The notes beneath the pieces were generated by a model. The model ran no database searches. It worked only from the letters and a program-made list of their open reading frames with translations, and was not told where the DNA came from. A stretch of DNA of 31,411 nucleotides. Origin: CAWUJK01 sp963922865. GTDB lineage: Bacteria; Patescibacteriota; Gracilibacteria; BD1-5; UBA6164. A program made the position numbers and the translations under genes. The first letter of the stretch is position 1, and every line of letters begins with the position of its first letter. Of this stretch, positions 1 to 8,801 are shown in pieces. Location: contig CAWUJK010000013.1 in the NCBI GenBank assembly GCA_963922865.1, positions 1 through 31,411 of the forward strand, written 5' to 3'.

Positions 1-1
1 G

Positions 2-283
2 ACATGAGATTGATATCAATGTGATGGTTTATGATGGAAGAATCATACTAATAAACTAAGCAAAACTAATATAGTAAAAGAATTAAGGATACCTTTAGCT
101 GGTAGTCGTTATAGTAATATTCCTACTTTCCATTCTCGTGGGAAATATACGTACTTGTGGAGTTCTAGTCTTAACGGTTCTAACGCTCGTGGTAGGTACT
201 TCAACCAGAATAGCTCTAGTATCTACCGAAATAGCCGGTATAAGACTAACGGTTTCTCGGTTAGGTGTATAAAAAATTCGTAA
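2..283 (+). CDS. FISUMP/DUF1566-like surface protein, C-terminal part (5' end outside window)
   Basis: The open frame enters from the left edge and ends at TAA 281-283, giving 93 residues. The pattern LRIPLAG, then YLWSSS, and the ending GFSVRCIKNS is typical of the C-terminal half of FISUMP domains, a C-type-lectin-like fold found in many exported proteins. A surface location is inferred from the family; the N-terminus is not visible. Codon use is odd: glycine is mostly GGT/GGG (6 of 9) whereas neighbours favour TGA, arginine is often CGT/CGA/CGG, and AAC, TAC, TTC, ATC and AGC are common between about 165 and 270 in a genome that otherwise prefers A/T-ending codons. This suggests recent transfer or a diversified segment. 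The family assignment rests on motif recognition only. Confidence 0.75.
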
Positions 284-417
284 AATTATGTATTATTTGA
301 ATTTATTCAAAATGAAGAGTAAATAAGTTTTTATAATTTTGTATATTATTAAAAAATTTTATAAAAAAATAGCTAATAGTATTTATTTATAAATACATAA
401 AAATGACTCTTTTTATT

Positions 418-444
418 TTGACAAAATAATTTTTTAGCTATAAT
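418..444 (+). promoter_or_regulatory. Sigma70-type promoter of the aspartate kinase leader
   Basis: A consensus -35 TTGACA (418-423) and a consensus -10 TATAAT (439-444) are separated by 15 bp, shorter than the usual 17. Transcription would start near 451, giving about 180 nt of leader before the aspartate kinase ATG, enough for the short ORF and the terminator hairpin. Other candidate promoters here also show 15-16 bp spacing. Confidence 0.6.
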
Positions 445-482
445 GTAGGCAGCACTATATATTTTGAATAAAAAAATTATTT

Positions 483-542
483 ATGTTGCAAATATCGACA
501 AACATTAAAACTATTAAAAAACTTTTAGAAAGTCTCTATTAG
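483..542 (+). CDS. Putative leader peptide of an aspartate kinase attenuator (19 aa)
   Basis: ATG 483 to TAG 540-542 encodes a 19-residue peptide beginning MLQISTNIKTIKK. It has Thr codons at 498 and 510, Ile codons at 492, 504 and 513, and Lys codons at 507, 516 and 519. Thr, Ile and Lys are all made from aspartate downstream of aspartate kinase. It resembles in character (ISTxIxT) the E. coli thr leader peptide, though such a short match may be chance. The stop codon overlaps the segment 533-544 that can pair with the 5' arm of the downstream terminator, as a translation-coupled attenuator requires. No Shine-Dalgarno sequence is seen, as for most genes here. Expression is inferred. Confidence 0.45.
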   Translation: MLQISTNIKTIKKLLESLY

Positions 543-580
543 CTATTTTTGTTTTATTGGAAATTATATTATATAAAAAC

Positions 581-619
581 AACTATTTAGAGATTACTAA
601 ATAGTTTTTTATTTTTTTA
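581..619 (+). terminator. Intrinsic terminator in the leader of aspartate kinase (attenuator)
   Basis: A perfect 10-bp stem (581-590 with 597-606, 6-nt loop 591-596) is followed by a T-rich run to 618. It lies only about 11 nt before the ATG of aspartate kinase and downstream of the promoter at 418-444, so it acts on that leader rather than on the previous gene. The segment TCTCTA at 533-538 is complementary to TAGAGA at 588-593, with 3 more pairs possible beyond an internal loop (540-542 with 583-585), giving an alternative antiterminator. Confidence 0.65.
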
Positions 620-629
620 ATACATTTTT

Positions 630-2153
630 ATGAGTAATTTATCTTTAAAAGTAAAAAAATGGTGATGAGAAAATGCATGAGAACTAAAAAAATCACCTAA
701 AAATGTTTTAGAAGATTTTAATAAAAATCAAGCTCAAACAGTAGTTGTTTCTGCTATTAGAAGTCCAAACTTTAATACTACCGACCAATTAATAAAATTG
801 GCATGATTATTACTTGATTGAGATTATGAACTCTGACATGAAAAAATAGAAAAAATAAAAAAATTTCATATTTCATTACTGAAACAAAAACTTTGAAATA
901 ATACTAGTCTAGAAAAAAAGATAGAAGATTATTTTGATGATCATCTATTAAAATACCTAAAGTCATGGATTTATAAGGATGATTCTTCAAAAATACAACC
1001 AAACAAAAATAATGATTATTCTATATGATTTTGAGATAAAACTATATCTATAATATGATTTTGAGAAAATTTATCTGCGTTCATACATGCAGAACTTATA
1101 AACGAATTAAATGTGGATTGACTTGAATCAAAAAATGTAGATTTGCAAGGAGTTTCTGATTGATTAGATAATTTAGGAAATGATATATTTTTAGGTTTAT
1201 CTCAAAAGATTAGAGAAAAAATATTATTGCTTTTAAATTCTAACAAAATTCCTATTATTCCATGATATATTCCGGGTTTTAAAGATTGAATTGAAAATAC
1301 TATTGGTAGATGATATTCTGATGCTACTGCTTCTATGACTTCTATATGACTTTCAAGTTTTTATGATGTTACCCTAGAAATACAAAAATCAGTTGAAGGT
1401 ATGCTTAGTGTAGATCCAAGATTATTGATAACTTGAGATCCAAAACTTATAGAACAAATAGATTATACAACGGCAAAAGAAATTACTTGAATAAGAGGTT
1501 CTCAAGCTAAATTGTTACATTCTCAAGTGCTTAGAAAAGAATTATTAAGTGCTGGTATAGAAATAAAATTATTTGATCCCTTTGATGATTCTAAATGAAC
1601 AATAATATCAAAAAATAAAAATCCAAACTCTAGTTGAGTTGAGTATATATGAGCGAGAGATAATGTAATATTTTTTTCTATAAGTTCTTGGAATATGTCT
1701 GATTCTTGAGTTTTATTTTCCATATTTGAAACTGTAAAGTCTTATGGTATTTCTGTTGACATAGTTTCTACTTCAGAGACAGAAGTAAGTTTTACTATTG
1801 ATAATAATATAGAGGATAAAATTTTGGACAAACTTTCAAATGATATTAAGGAAAAATTAAATATTGCTCAAGAAGATGAAATGAATTTTGTTCATTATAA
1901 TAGAAATAAGGCTTTAATTTTTTGTGTATGACAAAACCTAAGCCATTCTTTATGAAGTTTAGCTAGAGCGAGTGAATCCTTAAAAAAATGATGAATTAAT
2001 ATAGAGCTTATGTCTCAAGGTTCTATGGAAAGGTCTATGATTTTTGGTATCTCTGGTGAACAAATGGTAGATGCTGTAAATTTATTGCATTATGAGTTTA
2101 TAGAAAAAAAAGATTCTTCAAATGAGTATTCTCGGGGTAATTGGTATTGTTAA
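630..2153 (+). CDS. lysC: Aspartate kinase (aspartokinase) with C-terminal ACT region
   Basis: A 507-residue protein, close to the usual 450-500. It would phosphorylate L-aspartate with ATP, the first step toward Lys, Thr, Met and diaminopimelate. The N-terminal strand carries the P-loop-like K10-W-G-G13, the phrase VVVSAIR with a following TD lies near residue 50, and G226-R-G-Y-S-D-A-T-A-S235 matches the kinase signature GRGGSDxTA. The C-terminal third has two ACT-like halves; the second (GQNLSHSLGSLARASESL, then INIELMSQGS) resembles the effector-binding ACT of LysC-type enzymes, so allosteric control is likely. Oddity: the family signature KFGGTSxA reads KWGGENAG, losing the conserved Thr-Ser. 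No other aspartate-pathway gene is in view. A leader-peptide attenuator lies upstream. No Shine-Dalgarno is seen. The gene symbol is by family, not by orthology. Confidence 0.88.
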
Positions 2154-2164
2154 TTTTATATATT

Positions 2165-2220
2165 AATATTTTCAAGTTGTAAATCACAATTTACAACTTG
2201 AAAATATTGTTTTATTTTTT
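2165..2220 (+). terminator. Strong intrinsic terminator after aspartate kinase
   Basis: A perfect 19-bp stem (2165-2183 with 2190-2208, 6-nt loop) is followed by a T-rich tract. It begins 12 nt after the aspartate kinase stop and separates it from the next gene. Confidence 0.9.
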
Positions 2221-2258
2221 ATAATTCATCTATTATTTATTTTTTATTTTTATACAAA

Positions 2259-2633
2259 ATGAAATTAATATTTAAAGACCAAGAATTTGATATTGAATTT
2301 AATAATACTGATACTGCCTCAAAAATAGCTAATCAGTTGCCTATTAGTTCTTTTGTGGACTGAAAACTATGAGCTGAAATTTACTTTCTTACTAATTTTG
2401 GTTTTGAGTATAGTAGTAAAGTAAAGGAAATATTAGAAATATGAGATATAGTATATTGGAAATCACAAAAGTCTGATAAAGAGGCTATTGCTATATTTTT
2501 TTGAAATAGTACTTTGTGAGATTGAACAAAACCTTTGGCTGCGAGTCCTTGCGAAGTTATATGAAAGATAATTGATGATATTGATGATTACAAAGAAATT
2601 AATAAATGAGATAGTATAGAGTTAAGATCATAA
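2259..2633 (+). CDS. Cyclophilin-like fold protein (TM1367-like family)
   Basis: A 124-residue protein with the pattern of the small cyclophilin-like family once known from TM1367: a GAEIYFLTNF strand, GDIVYWKSQK, the core AIAIFFGNSTLGDGTKPLAA, and the ending SPCEVIGKIIDD. Members share the cyclophilin barrel but most lack the peptidyl-prolyl isomerase active site, and their function is not known. No signal peptide or membrane segment is visible, so it is probably cytoplasmic. It follows a strong terminator and is probably transcribed alone. It converges with the minus-strand STAND gene, whose stop is only 19 bp away. No Shine-Dalgarno precedes the ATG. Confidence 0.8.
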
Positions 2634-2652
2634 TTCTCTTAAAATATATTAA

Positions 2653-5571
2653 CTAATCTTTTTTAAAACTATCAAGTTTTTTCTTGATTTCTTTTAGCTT
2701 TTCTTGTTCTCAAGTTTTGTTGTATAATGATGATATATTATCAAAAGTTTCAAGTGTATATGGGTGAGAATCTCATAATAGTTCTACTCTCAAATCAAAT
2801 GACTTTAATAAATTTTCTTCTGCTAAATTGTAGTCTCATTTGTCAAAATATGCTACTCACAAATCATTATATAATATGGTTGTGCGGATATTATCTTTAT
2901 TTCAAAATTTTTTATATAAAAGTTGTAGTCATTTTTTTAAAAACTCTATTCACTCTTCAGTTTTTCAATTTTTTGCCATAGATTTTCACAAAGAACTATA
3001 TCAAACTCAAGTTTCTAGAGAATTTCATAATTTCTCTCTTATTTTAACAGATTTTTCATGATATTGGATAGACTCATCGTATTTTCACATATCAAAATAT
3101 AAAATTCATATATTACGATAATTCAAAGAAGCTTTCAGTGAGTATTCTCAGTATAATTTAATTCTAATCTCTAAAGATTTTTTATGAAATTCTAAAGACT
3201 CTTCATGCTTAAATAAAAATCTCATAGAAGATCAAATTCAACTGTAATTATCTGCTACTAGTTTTTGTAATTCTTGTTTTTGTGTAGTATTTGTACTCAA
3301 TAGGTAATCTAATATTTTTTTTGACTTTTTATATTCTTTTAATGCTTCTTTATAATTTCATGCAATTAAAAGATTATATCAAGATTTGTTATATAAATTT
3401 GCTTGTTCTAAAGTTATATCATTATTCATGTTATTATTATTAATAATTAAATTACTAAATATAAATTCAGCTTTTAAAAAATTTGATTTTACAGTACTTA
3501 GGTATATTCAGGTTTCTAATAATAATTTTTTAATTTTTTCTTTTGTATTATCATCAACATTTTCTATTTTTTTATATCCGTTTATAATAAATTCATCAAA
3601 AACAAAAGAAGATAATTTTAGTATATGAGATACTAAATCTCCAATATTATTATTTTTATCTTGGCTTTCAGAATCATAATCACTATATTTTTTCATATAA
3701 TTAGTTAAAAGATCTATATAGTATCTTTTATCTCAAGCAGAAGCTATATTTATAACTTCGCTTTGAAGTCTATGAATATGCTTGTTTTTAGTTTTTTCTT
3801 CTTCTTCCAAAATACAATACTCATATAGATAACTTAGATAACTATCAAATTCTAACTCTCTTTCTATTTTATTTTTCATAGTTCTAGGGTAGATTTCTTC
3901 TATTTTACTTATAAAATCTACAGGTAGTTTTGTTTCATCTAAAAATGATATGATATAAAGCATTTCTTTTAAAAAAGGGTTTTCTATGCTCTCTATAGAA
4001 AGTATCAAACTTTCATATACAGTTTTTTCATAATCACTTAATCTAGATTCTAGTTTTATTATATTTGGAAATCACCTAGATAATAAGTCTAGGTATTCTC
4101 CGATATCTTTTTTAGATTTTCTTATATATGAAGCTGAGTTTTTAATTGCTAGAGGTAGGAATCAAAGTCTTTTTGTTAGTTTTTCTATGTAAATTATTTC
4201 TTCTTTTTTTAGTGTTTCTTTAGATTTTCATGAAACTTTTAAAAATAATTCAAAACTAGAATCTTTATCTAGTTTTTCTAAATTTTCTACTTCAAAATCT
4301 GTTTCATACCAGTCACTATTTTGAGTTGTTATTATCACACTTCATCAAATTGGAGGTATACAATCTATAATATCTTCTTGTTTGATTACATTATCAAAAA
4401 GAAGTATCCATCAATAATTATCTTTTTTTGATAGATGATTTTTTACATCTTTTTTTAATTCTTCTAAAGATTTTTTATATGTAGGAATTTTTAAATTTTC
4501 ACATAGTTTTTCATAGCTAATTTTCATTTGAGAACTATCACTACAATTTATTAAAAAATTGAAACTATATTCATTTTGATTGTTTGCTATAAATTGTTTG
4601 GATAGCGCTGTTTTTCATTCTCAGGGTCATGAACTTAATATTTGTACAAAAGTTTTATTTCCTATATTAGGAAATATTTTATTGTTTAGCTTGATAATTT
4701 CTTTTATTCTTCAAGAAAAATACTTAACATCATTTATATGATTGTATTGTTTAGATAATTTTGATTGCCCAAGTATAAATTTTAGAGTAACAATGTTAAT
4801 AATAATTTCCAGATTTATTTTATCTTCTTTGTCAAATACCCCTTCAAATAAAACTTTAAATAGACTCTCTATATCAATCTTGTCTATTTTAGAAATTTTT
4901 GATAATTCTATTTTATATTCTTCAAAATATTTATCGTATTTTTCACAATTTTTTATTTCAAATATATTTTTTACAATTTCAGGTATTTTATCAAAATTTT
5001 TATTTACATCAAAACTCCCTTTTTCGTCTGTAAATTTTTGAACAAGTAAATGACTAAAATTTTCAATAAAATCTTTAGGAAATGATGAGCGTCTAGTTCA
5101 TTCAAATAAAATTGGAACCAACGATTCTTCTCCTGTTTTTGATATTTTTTCTTTTATATAAGAATATTCTTTTGTTATATTGTATTTATTTTCTCAGCTT
5201 GATTCTAAATCTTTGTTTATTCGCTTTGCTAGTTGTAATGTTCATACAAGTATTACTTTTCCGCAATGAAAAACTCAATTTTTCATAAATGTTTCTAGGT
5301 TTTCTGGTTTTTTTATGTAATCTAGATTTACTTCTATTCAAGAACTTTTTAGGTAGTTTGATAATCTTTTTAGGTTTTCATCTATATTATCACTATCTTT
5401 CCAAAGGCTATGACTTATGAAAACTACTTTTTGTTTTTCAGCATAATCTCTTTTTATGTTTGCTAAAAATTTTTCTAAGCAGTATGTTTTTAAATATAAA
5501 AACACAGATAATTCTTTATCTTCATAGTTTATATGATTTAAGTTTTCTTTATCTTTTTGGATATCAATCAT
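2653..5571 (-). CDS. TIR/SEFIR-like, NB-ARC, TPR protein (bacterial NLR/STAND-type immune receptor)
   Basis: A 972-residue protein. Residues about 48-170 look like a TIR/SEFIR effector domain: strand KVVFISHS, LKRLSNYLKSSGIEVNLD, CGKVILVGT, then LVPILFEG. A catalytic NADase Glu cannot be placed with certainty. Residues about 300-520 are an NB-ARC ATPase: Walker A G315-PGEG-K320-T321, Walker B LLFD393N, the sensor-like VIITTQNSDW, and the GLPLA-type motif LGFLPLA (469-475). Residues about 734-970 hold about six TPRs of the kinesin-light-chain style (for example ILYFDMGKYDESIQYHEKSV). Such STAND proteins sense a ligand with the repeats, oligomerise on ATP and fire the N-terminal effector, often in phage defence or signalling; that role is inferred. 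TAGGAGG (complement of 5574-5580), unusual in this window, sits only 2 nt from the ATG. The gene lies 65 bp after the VirD4-like gene on the same strand. Confidence 0.85.
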
Positions 5572-5580
5572 AACCTCCTA
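5572..5580 (-). promoter_or_regulatory. Shine-Dalgarno-like TAGGAGG before the NB-ARC gene
   Basis: On the minus strand TAGGAGGTT directly precedes the ATG at 5571. It is the best Shine-Dalgarno match in the window, where nearly all other starts have only A/T-rich leaders. The 2-nt spacing is shorter than the usual 5-9, so the start may in fact be the in-frame ATT at 5568-5566, or the match may be accidental. Confidence 0.4.
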
Positions 5581-5636
5581 TTTTTAATTTATATACAATA
5601 GGAATTGTATTTATTATTATGGCATAATCAAGTTTT

Positions 5637-8468
5637 TTACTCCTCTTCACTTGGGGCAATACCAAGTCTTGCTTCTATCTCCATATCAACATATTTCTTT
5701 TTTCTACCATATTTTTTTCTAGAATATTCTCTTATTATTTCAGCTATAGCTGTACCATTTTTTGCTTTTTCATATTCATAGTTTTGATCCCATATTGTTT
5801 TTATATCAAATGGTCTACTAGACGCATTGTCTATATTTAGTTTTACATATGTTGTAAAGTTTGCTATTCATATTATATCTTGTCAAGATAATACAGGAGC
5901 GTATTCTTTTTCCAAATATTCAGCATCATCTGCACCTACTTTGAAAGATTGTATTGTTCAGGCATTACCAAATACTGCATCTTTTATAGATGGTTTATCT
6001 CATTTTTGTGCTCCATTTCATCAAATTTGTGCTATAAACTGGTGAGCCATAATTAGGGCTAGTTTATATTTTCTAGCTTCACTTAGTATTTCTCAAAATG
6101 TTTCAGTGGCAAAATTTTGAAACTCATCAACATACATGTAAAAATCTTTTCTTTGCTCTTGAGCTATATCGGCTCTACTCATCGCTGCCATATTTATTTT
6201 TGAAACAAATATTAAACCAAGAAGCTGAGCATTTAGAGCTCATATTTTACCTTTTGAAAGATTTACAAGTAGTACTTTTTGCTCATCCATTAGTTTTCTT
6301 AAATTGAAAGCTGATTTTGGTTGTCATATAATATTTCTTATGGTTGTATTTGTTATAAATGGTCAAAATTTACTTGAAAAATAAGGAATCATTTCTTGTT
6401 TTTCTCTATCTCAAGTATTTGCATATTCATGATCCCAAAAAGACTTTACAACAGGATTTTTTACCTTTGATGTTTTGTATTTCATAAATGCTTCATCTAC
6501 GAAAAGCCTTGGTACATCTATTAGTGTTCCTCAATCTTCCACATCTTCCATAAGTGTTAAACATCCATTTCTAAAATAATGCTGTATTCTAGGACCAAAA
6601 ATTTCATCACCAAATATTTTTATAAATATTTCAGTAGCATCCATTGCTGCTCTATCCATCTCTCTTTTTCTTACATCAGGGTCTTGCGAAATAACTTCAA
6701 GCATATTAAGTCACATTGGTCTTTCAGTGTCTGCTGGATCAAAAATGGTTATGTCTTTTGCCCTTTCTTTTGGCGAGTAAGCTAATACATCTTCTACTAA
6801 GTCTCAGTGTGGGTCTATTACGCAAAGTCATTCTCCATTCCGTAAATCTTGTCTTGCTAAATAACCTATATATACTGATTTACCTCAACCTGATTTTCAA
6901 AGTACATACTGATGTCTTCCTCTATCTTTTTTTGAAAAATATATTGGTGTTTTTTTATTTCTATATTCATTCCATCCTAGTAAAACACCATCACTATAAA
7001 CGGGGAATCATCACAAGTGCATGTGTATTTTTTTTACTAAACCTGTTTTTTCATCTTTTTTTTCTAGATAGGTTGGATTTTTAGGTATTTTTAAATTATG
7101 AGGAGGTGCTAATTTTTTATAATCAAGCCATTTTATAATTGGTGATCTATTATAATTTATGTCTGGCATATGATAAATAGTTGTTATTTCATCAGTTGAC
7201 AAGTACGATACATTTTGAAAAAATCATACAAGCTTATACCTAAAGGCAAAATATCTAAGCTTTGTTATTATTCAAGGTATAGCATCTTCTATTACTTGAG
7301 GATTATCAAGTGCATTGTTATATTCATCTGTAAAAATTGATGCTGCTGCTACTATAGCGTGTATTCAATCTTCTGATTTTTGCTTGTCTTTACTTGATAC
7401 AAGTATTCTAATAGAGCTTTCAAATACAGGTTGGCTAGCTGCTTCTCACATAAGTTTTTGACTTTCTGTTTCTGCTTGGTTAAATATTTTATATGAATCT
7501 CATTCGCTAGCTCAAGGAGCATTATTTGAATCTTTTATCGCAGCATCTGATCATTCAAACAATATTCTTATTGGATTAAAAAGTATTCAAAATGGTTTCC
7601 ATAAAAAACTTAAAGCTGATTTTTTGCTGGCTTTATATTTTCATTTTGCTACTTTTGAAGCTGCTTCTTTAGCTTTTTTATTATAACTTGATCATTCTGG
7701 TTTTATAACCATTTGAAATACTGCTTTATCTTGTTTATTTAATCAACCAAAAACATTTGTAAAGTTATTTATAGCATCATCTTCTAAATATTTGTAAGTT
7801 TTTATTGGAAAATAATCATCTTTTTCTTTTCAAAGAGAAGCTGCTCTTAAATAATATCATTCTTGTTTTAGATTAACATAATCTTTTATTCATTCATAAA
7901 CTATTATTTCAGCATTGTTATAAACTGAAGTTAAGTGCTGCATTACTAAACTTACATAACTTTTATATGTTGTTATAAAAAATGATACTTCTCATTTATC
8001 ATATACTAATTCAAGTGATATTTTTGAGTGTCAAAAAATAGCGTTTAAAAATGTGTCTTTAAGTCATGCTTCAGAAAGTTTGTGTATTGCTTTATAAAAC
8101 ATGCTCATCATACCAAGTTTTTCTTTAAAATCTTTTTTTGTTTCTTGTTCTTTATCTAGTTTTGAATCAGCTCTAGGCAATGTAATTCTTAGATATCTTA
8201 TATTTTTTGCATAATATACTTCAAACATTAATCTTATTGTTTTTACTATTATGTAGAGTAAAAGAAATATAAGTATTCATAAAAATATCCATGTTATAAA
8301 ATCAAAAAATAATTCTTTTATATAAGACCAAATAGATGTTTCATCTTCAACTTTTTTCGTTTTTGTTTGATAATTTATTCCTCATCATAATGCTCAGGCA
8401 AAACTTGAGTTAATTAAATGAAAATATCACATTATTGCAAAAAATATTTTTATAGTTTTTGTTTTCAC
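5637..8468 (-). CDS. Membrane-anchored VirD4/TraD-like (DUF87/TraG-D type) ATPase
   Basis: A 943-residue protein from a GTG start. The first residues look like a signal or first membrane segment (basic KTKTIK, hydrophobic stretch, SSFAGA); a second membrane segment spans about 57-77. Residues about 80-450 are a poorly recognised, largely helical region. The ATPase has Walker A G524-KSGGG-K530-S531, the family phrase VID552PHGD, then FDPAD, and Walker B VD781E782FQNF near 780-786 followed by EARKYKLALIMAHQF, typical of the TraM-recognition/TraG-D region of coupling proteins. The likely job is hexameric DNA or protein pumping at the membrane; the substrate is unknown. No relaxase or other type IV secretion gene is in view. 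GTG is preferred over the ATG at residue 13 because it completes the basic N-terminus. A downstream role together with the NB-ARC gene is only inferred from proximity. Confidence 0.8.
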
Positions 8469-8586
8469 TAGTGTTTAATTTATATTTTAAGTTTTTATAT
8501 CTTAATTTTATCATAAAAACTTTGAATAATGAAATTAAACACATTGACAAAATCAATAATTTTTATTTTATTAAAAATAAAAAAAC

Positions 8587-8613
8587 TTGACTTAAATTAA
8601 TAAATGCTAATAA
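8587..8613 (+). promoter_or_regulatory. Candidate promoter of the PRTase/SLOG operon leader
   Basis: TTGACT (8587-8592) lies 15 bp before TAATAA (8608-8613), which is preceded by TGC, an extended -10 arrangement. Transcription would start near 8620, before the leader ORF at 8649. An alternative -10, TATAAT at 8636-8641, has no clear -35 and would put the start almost on the leader ATG. Confidence 0.4.
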
Positions 8614-8648
8614 TGGGGGTATTAGTTTAGTATTGTATAATTAATTTA

Positions 8649-8711
8649 ATGTTTATTAAAAAAATAAAAACATCTTACACAAAACATCACTTTCTCCATT
8701 GTTTTCAATAA
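8649..8711 (+). CDS. Putative His-containing leader peptide of an attenuator (20 aa)
   Basis: ATG 8649 to TAA 8709-8711 encodes a 20-residue peptide ending TKHHFLHCFQ. His codons occur at 8685, 8688 and 8697; three His in twenty residues is high for this AT-rich genome. A ribosome paused on the His pair would cover CCATTG at 8696-8701, freeing 8702-8714; a ribosome reaching the stop would cover 8702-8714. These two states favour antitermination and termination respectively (see the hairpin at 8738-8776). No Shine-Dalgarno is visible. Expression and His-dependence are inferred; Phe (3 codons) or Lys could also be the sensed residue. Confidence 0.55.
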   Translation: MFIKKIKTSYTKHHFLHCFQ

Positions 8712-8737
8712 TGGTGGCTTTATAGTGTTTTATTTAC

Positions 8738-8788
8738 AATCCATTTTGAAAACAAATTTAAGTTTCAAAATGGATTTTTTATTTTTTT
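8738..8788 (+). terminator. Intrinsic terminator with competing antiterminator (attenuator) before the PRTase gene
   Basis: A perfect 14-bp stem (8738-8751 with 8763-8776, 11-nt loop) is followed by a T-rich tract. The upstream segment TTTTCAATAATGG (8702-8714) nearly copies the 3' arm, with one inserted T, so it can pair with CCATTTTGAAAA (8741-8752) over 12 bp with a single bulge and prevent the terminator. Segment 8702-8714 can in turn be sequestered by CCATT(G) at 8696-8701, inside the leader ORF. The genes on either side diverge, so this terminator can only serve a transcript starting in this region. Confidence 0.75.
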
Positions 8789-8801
8789 AAAATTTTAAAT
8801 T

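Larger units (their letters stand above)
284..629. other. Intergenic region holding a promoter and leader upstream of aspartate kinase
   Basis: After the FISUMP stop there is a perfect AT-rich inverted repeat at 379-396 (8-bp arms, 2-nt loop), possibly the end of the upstream transcript although no clear T-run follows. The rest holds a promoter (418-444), a 19-codon ORF (483-542) and a terminator-type hairpin (581-606), listed separately. I saw no T-box consensus, no lysine-riboswitch core and no repeat of the FISUMP sequence here. Confidence 0.6.
8469..8801. other. Divergent intergenic region: VirD4-like gene to the left, attenuated PRTase operon to the right
   Basis: AT-rich region between divergent genes. 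The right half holds a candidate promoter (8587-8613), a 20-codon ORF (8649-8711) and a terminator-type hairpin (8738-8776) on the plus strand, listed separately. A TATAAT at 8636-8641 is a possible second -10. On the minus strand I could not pick a convincing promoter for the VirD4-like gene. Confidence 0.6.

Noticed and set aside
451..629. Lysine riboswitch or T-box upstream of aspartate kinase
   Set aside because: No L-box core and no T-box AGGGTGGNACCGCG-type sequence; the leader ORF and competing hairpins explain it better.
5593..5610. Inverted repeat between the VirD4-like and NB-ARC genes as a terminator
   Set aside because: Only 7-bp arms and no T run in the direction of transcription (minus strand).
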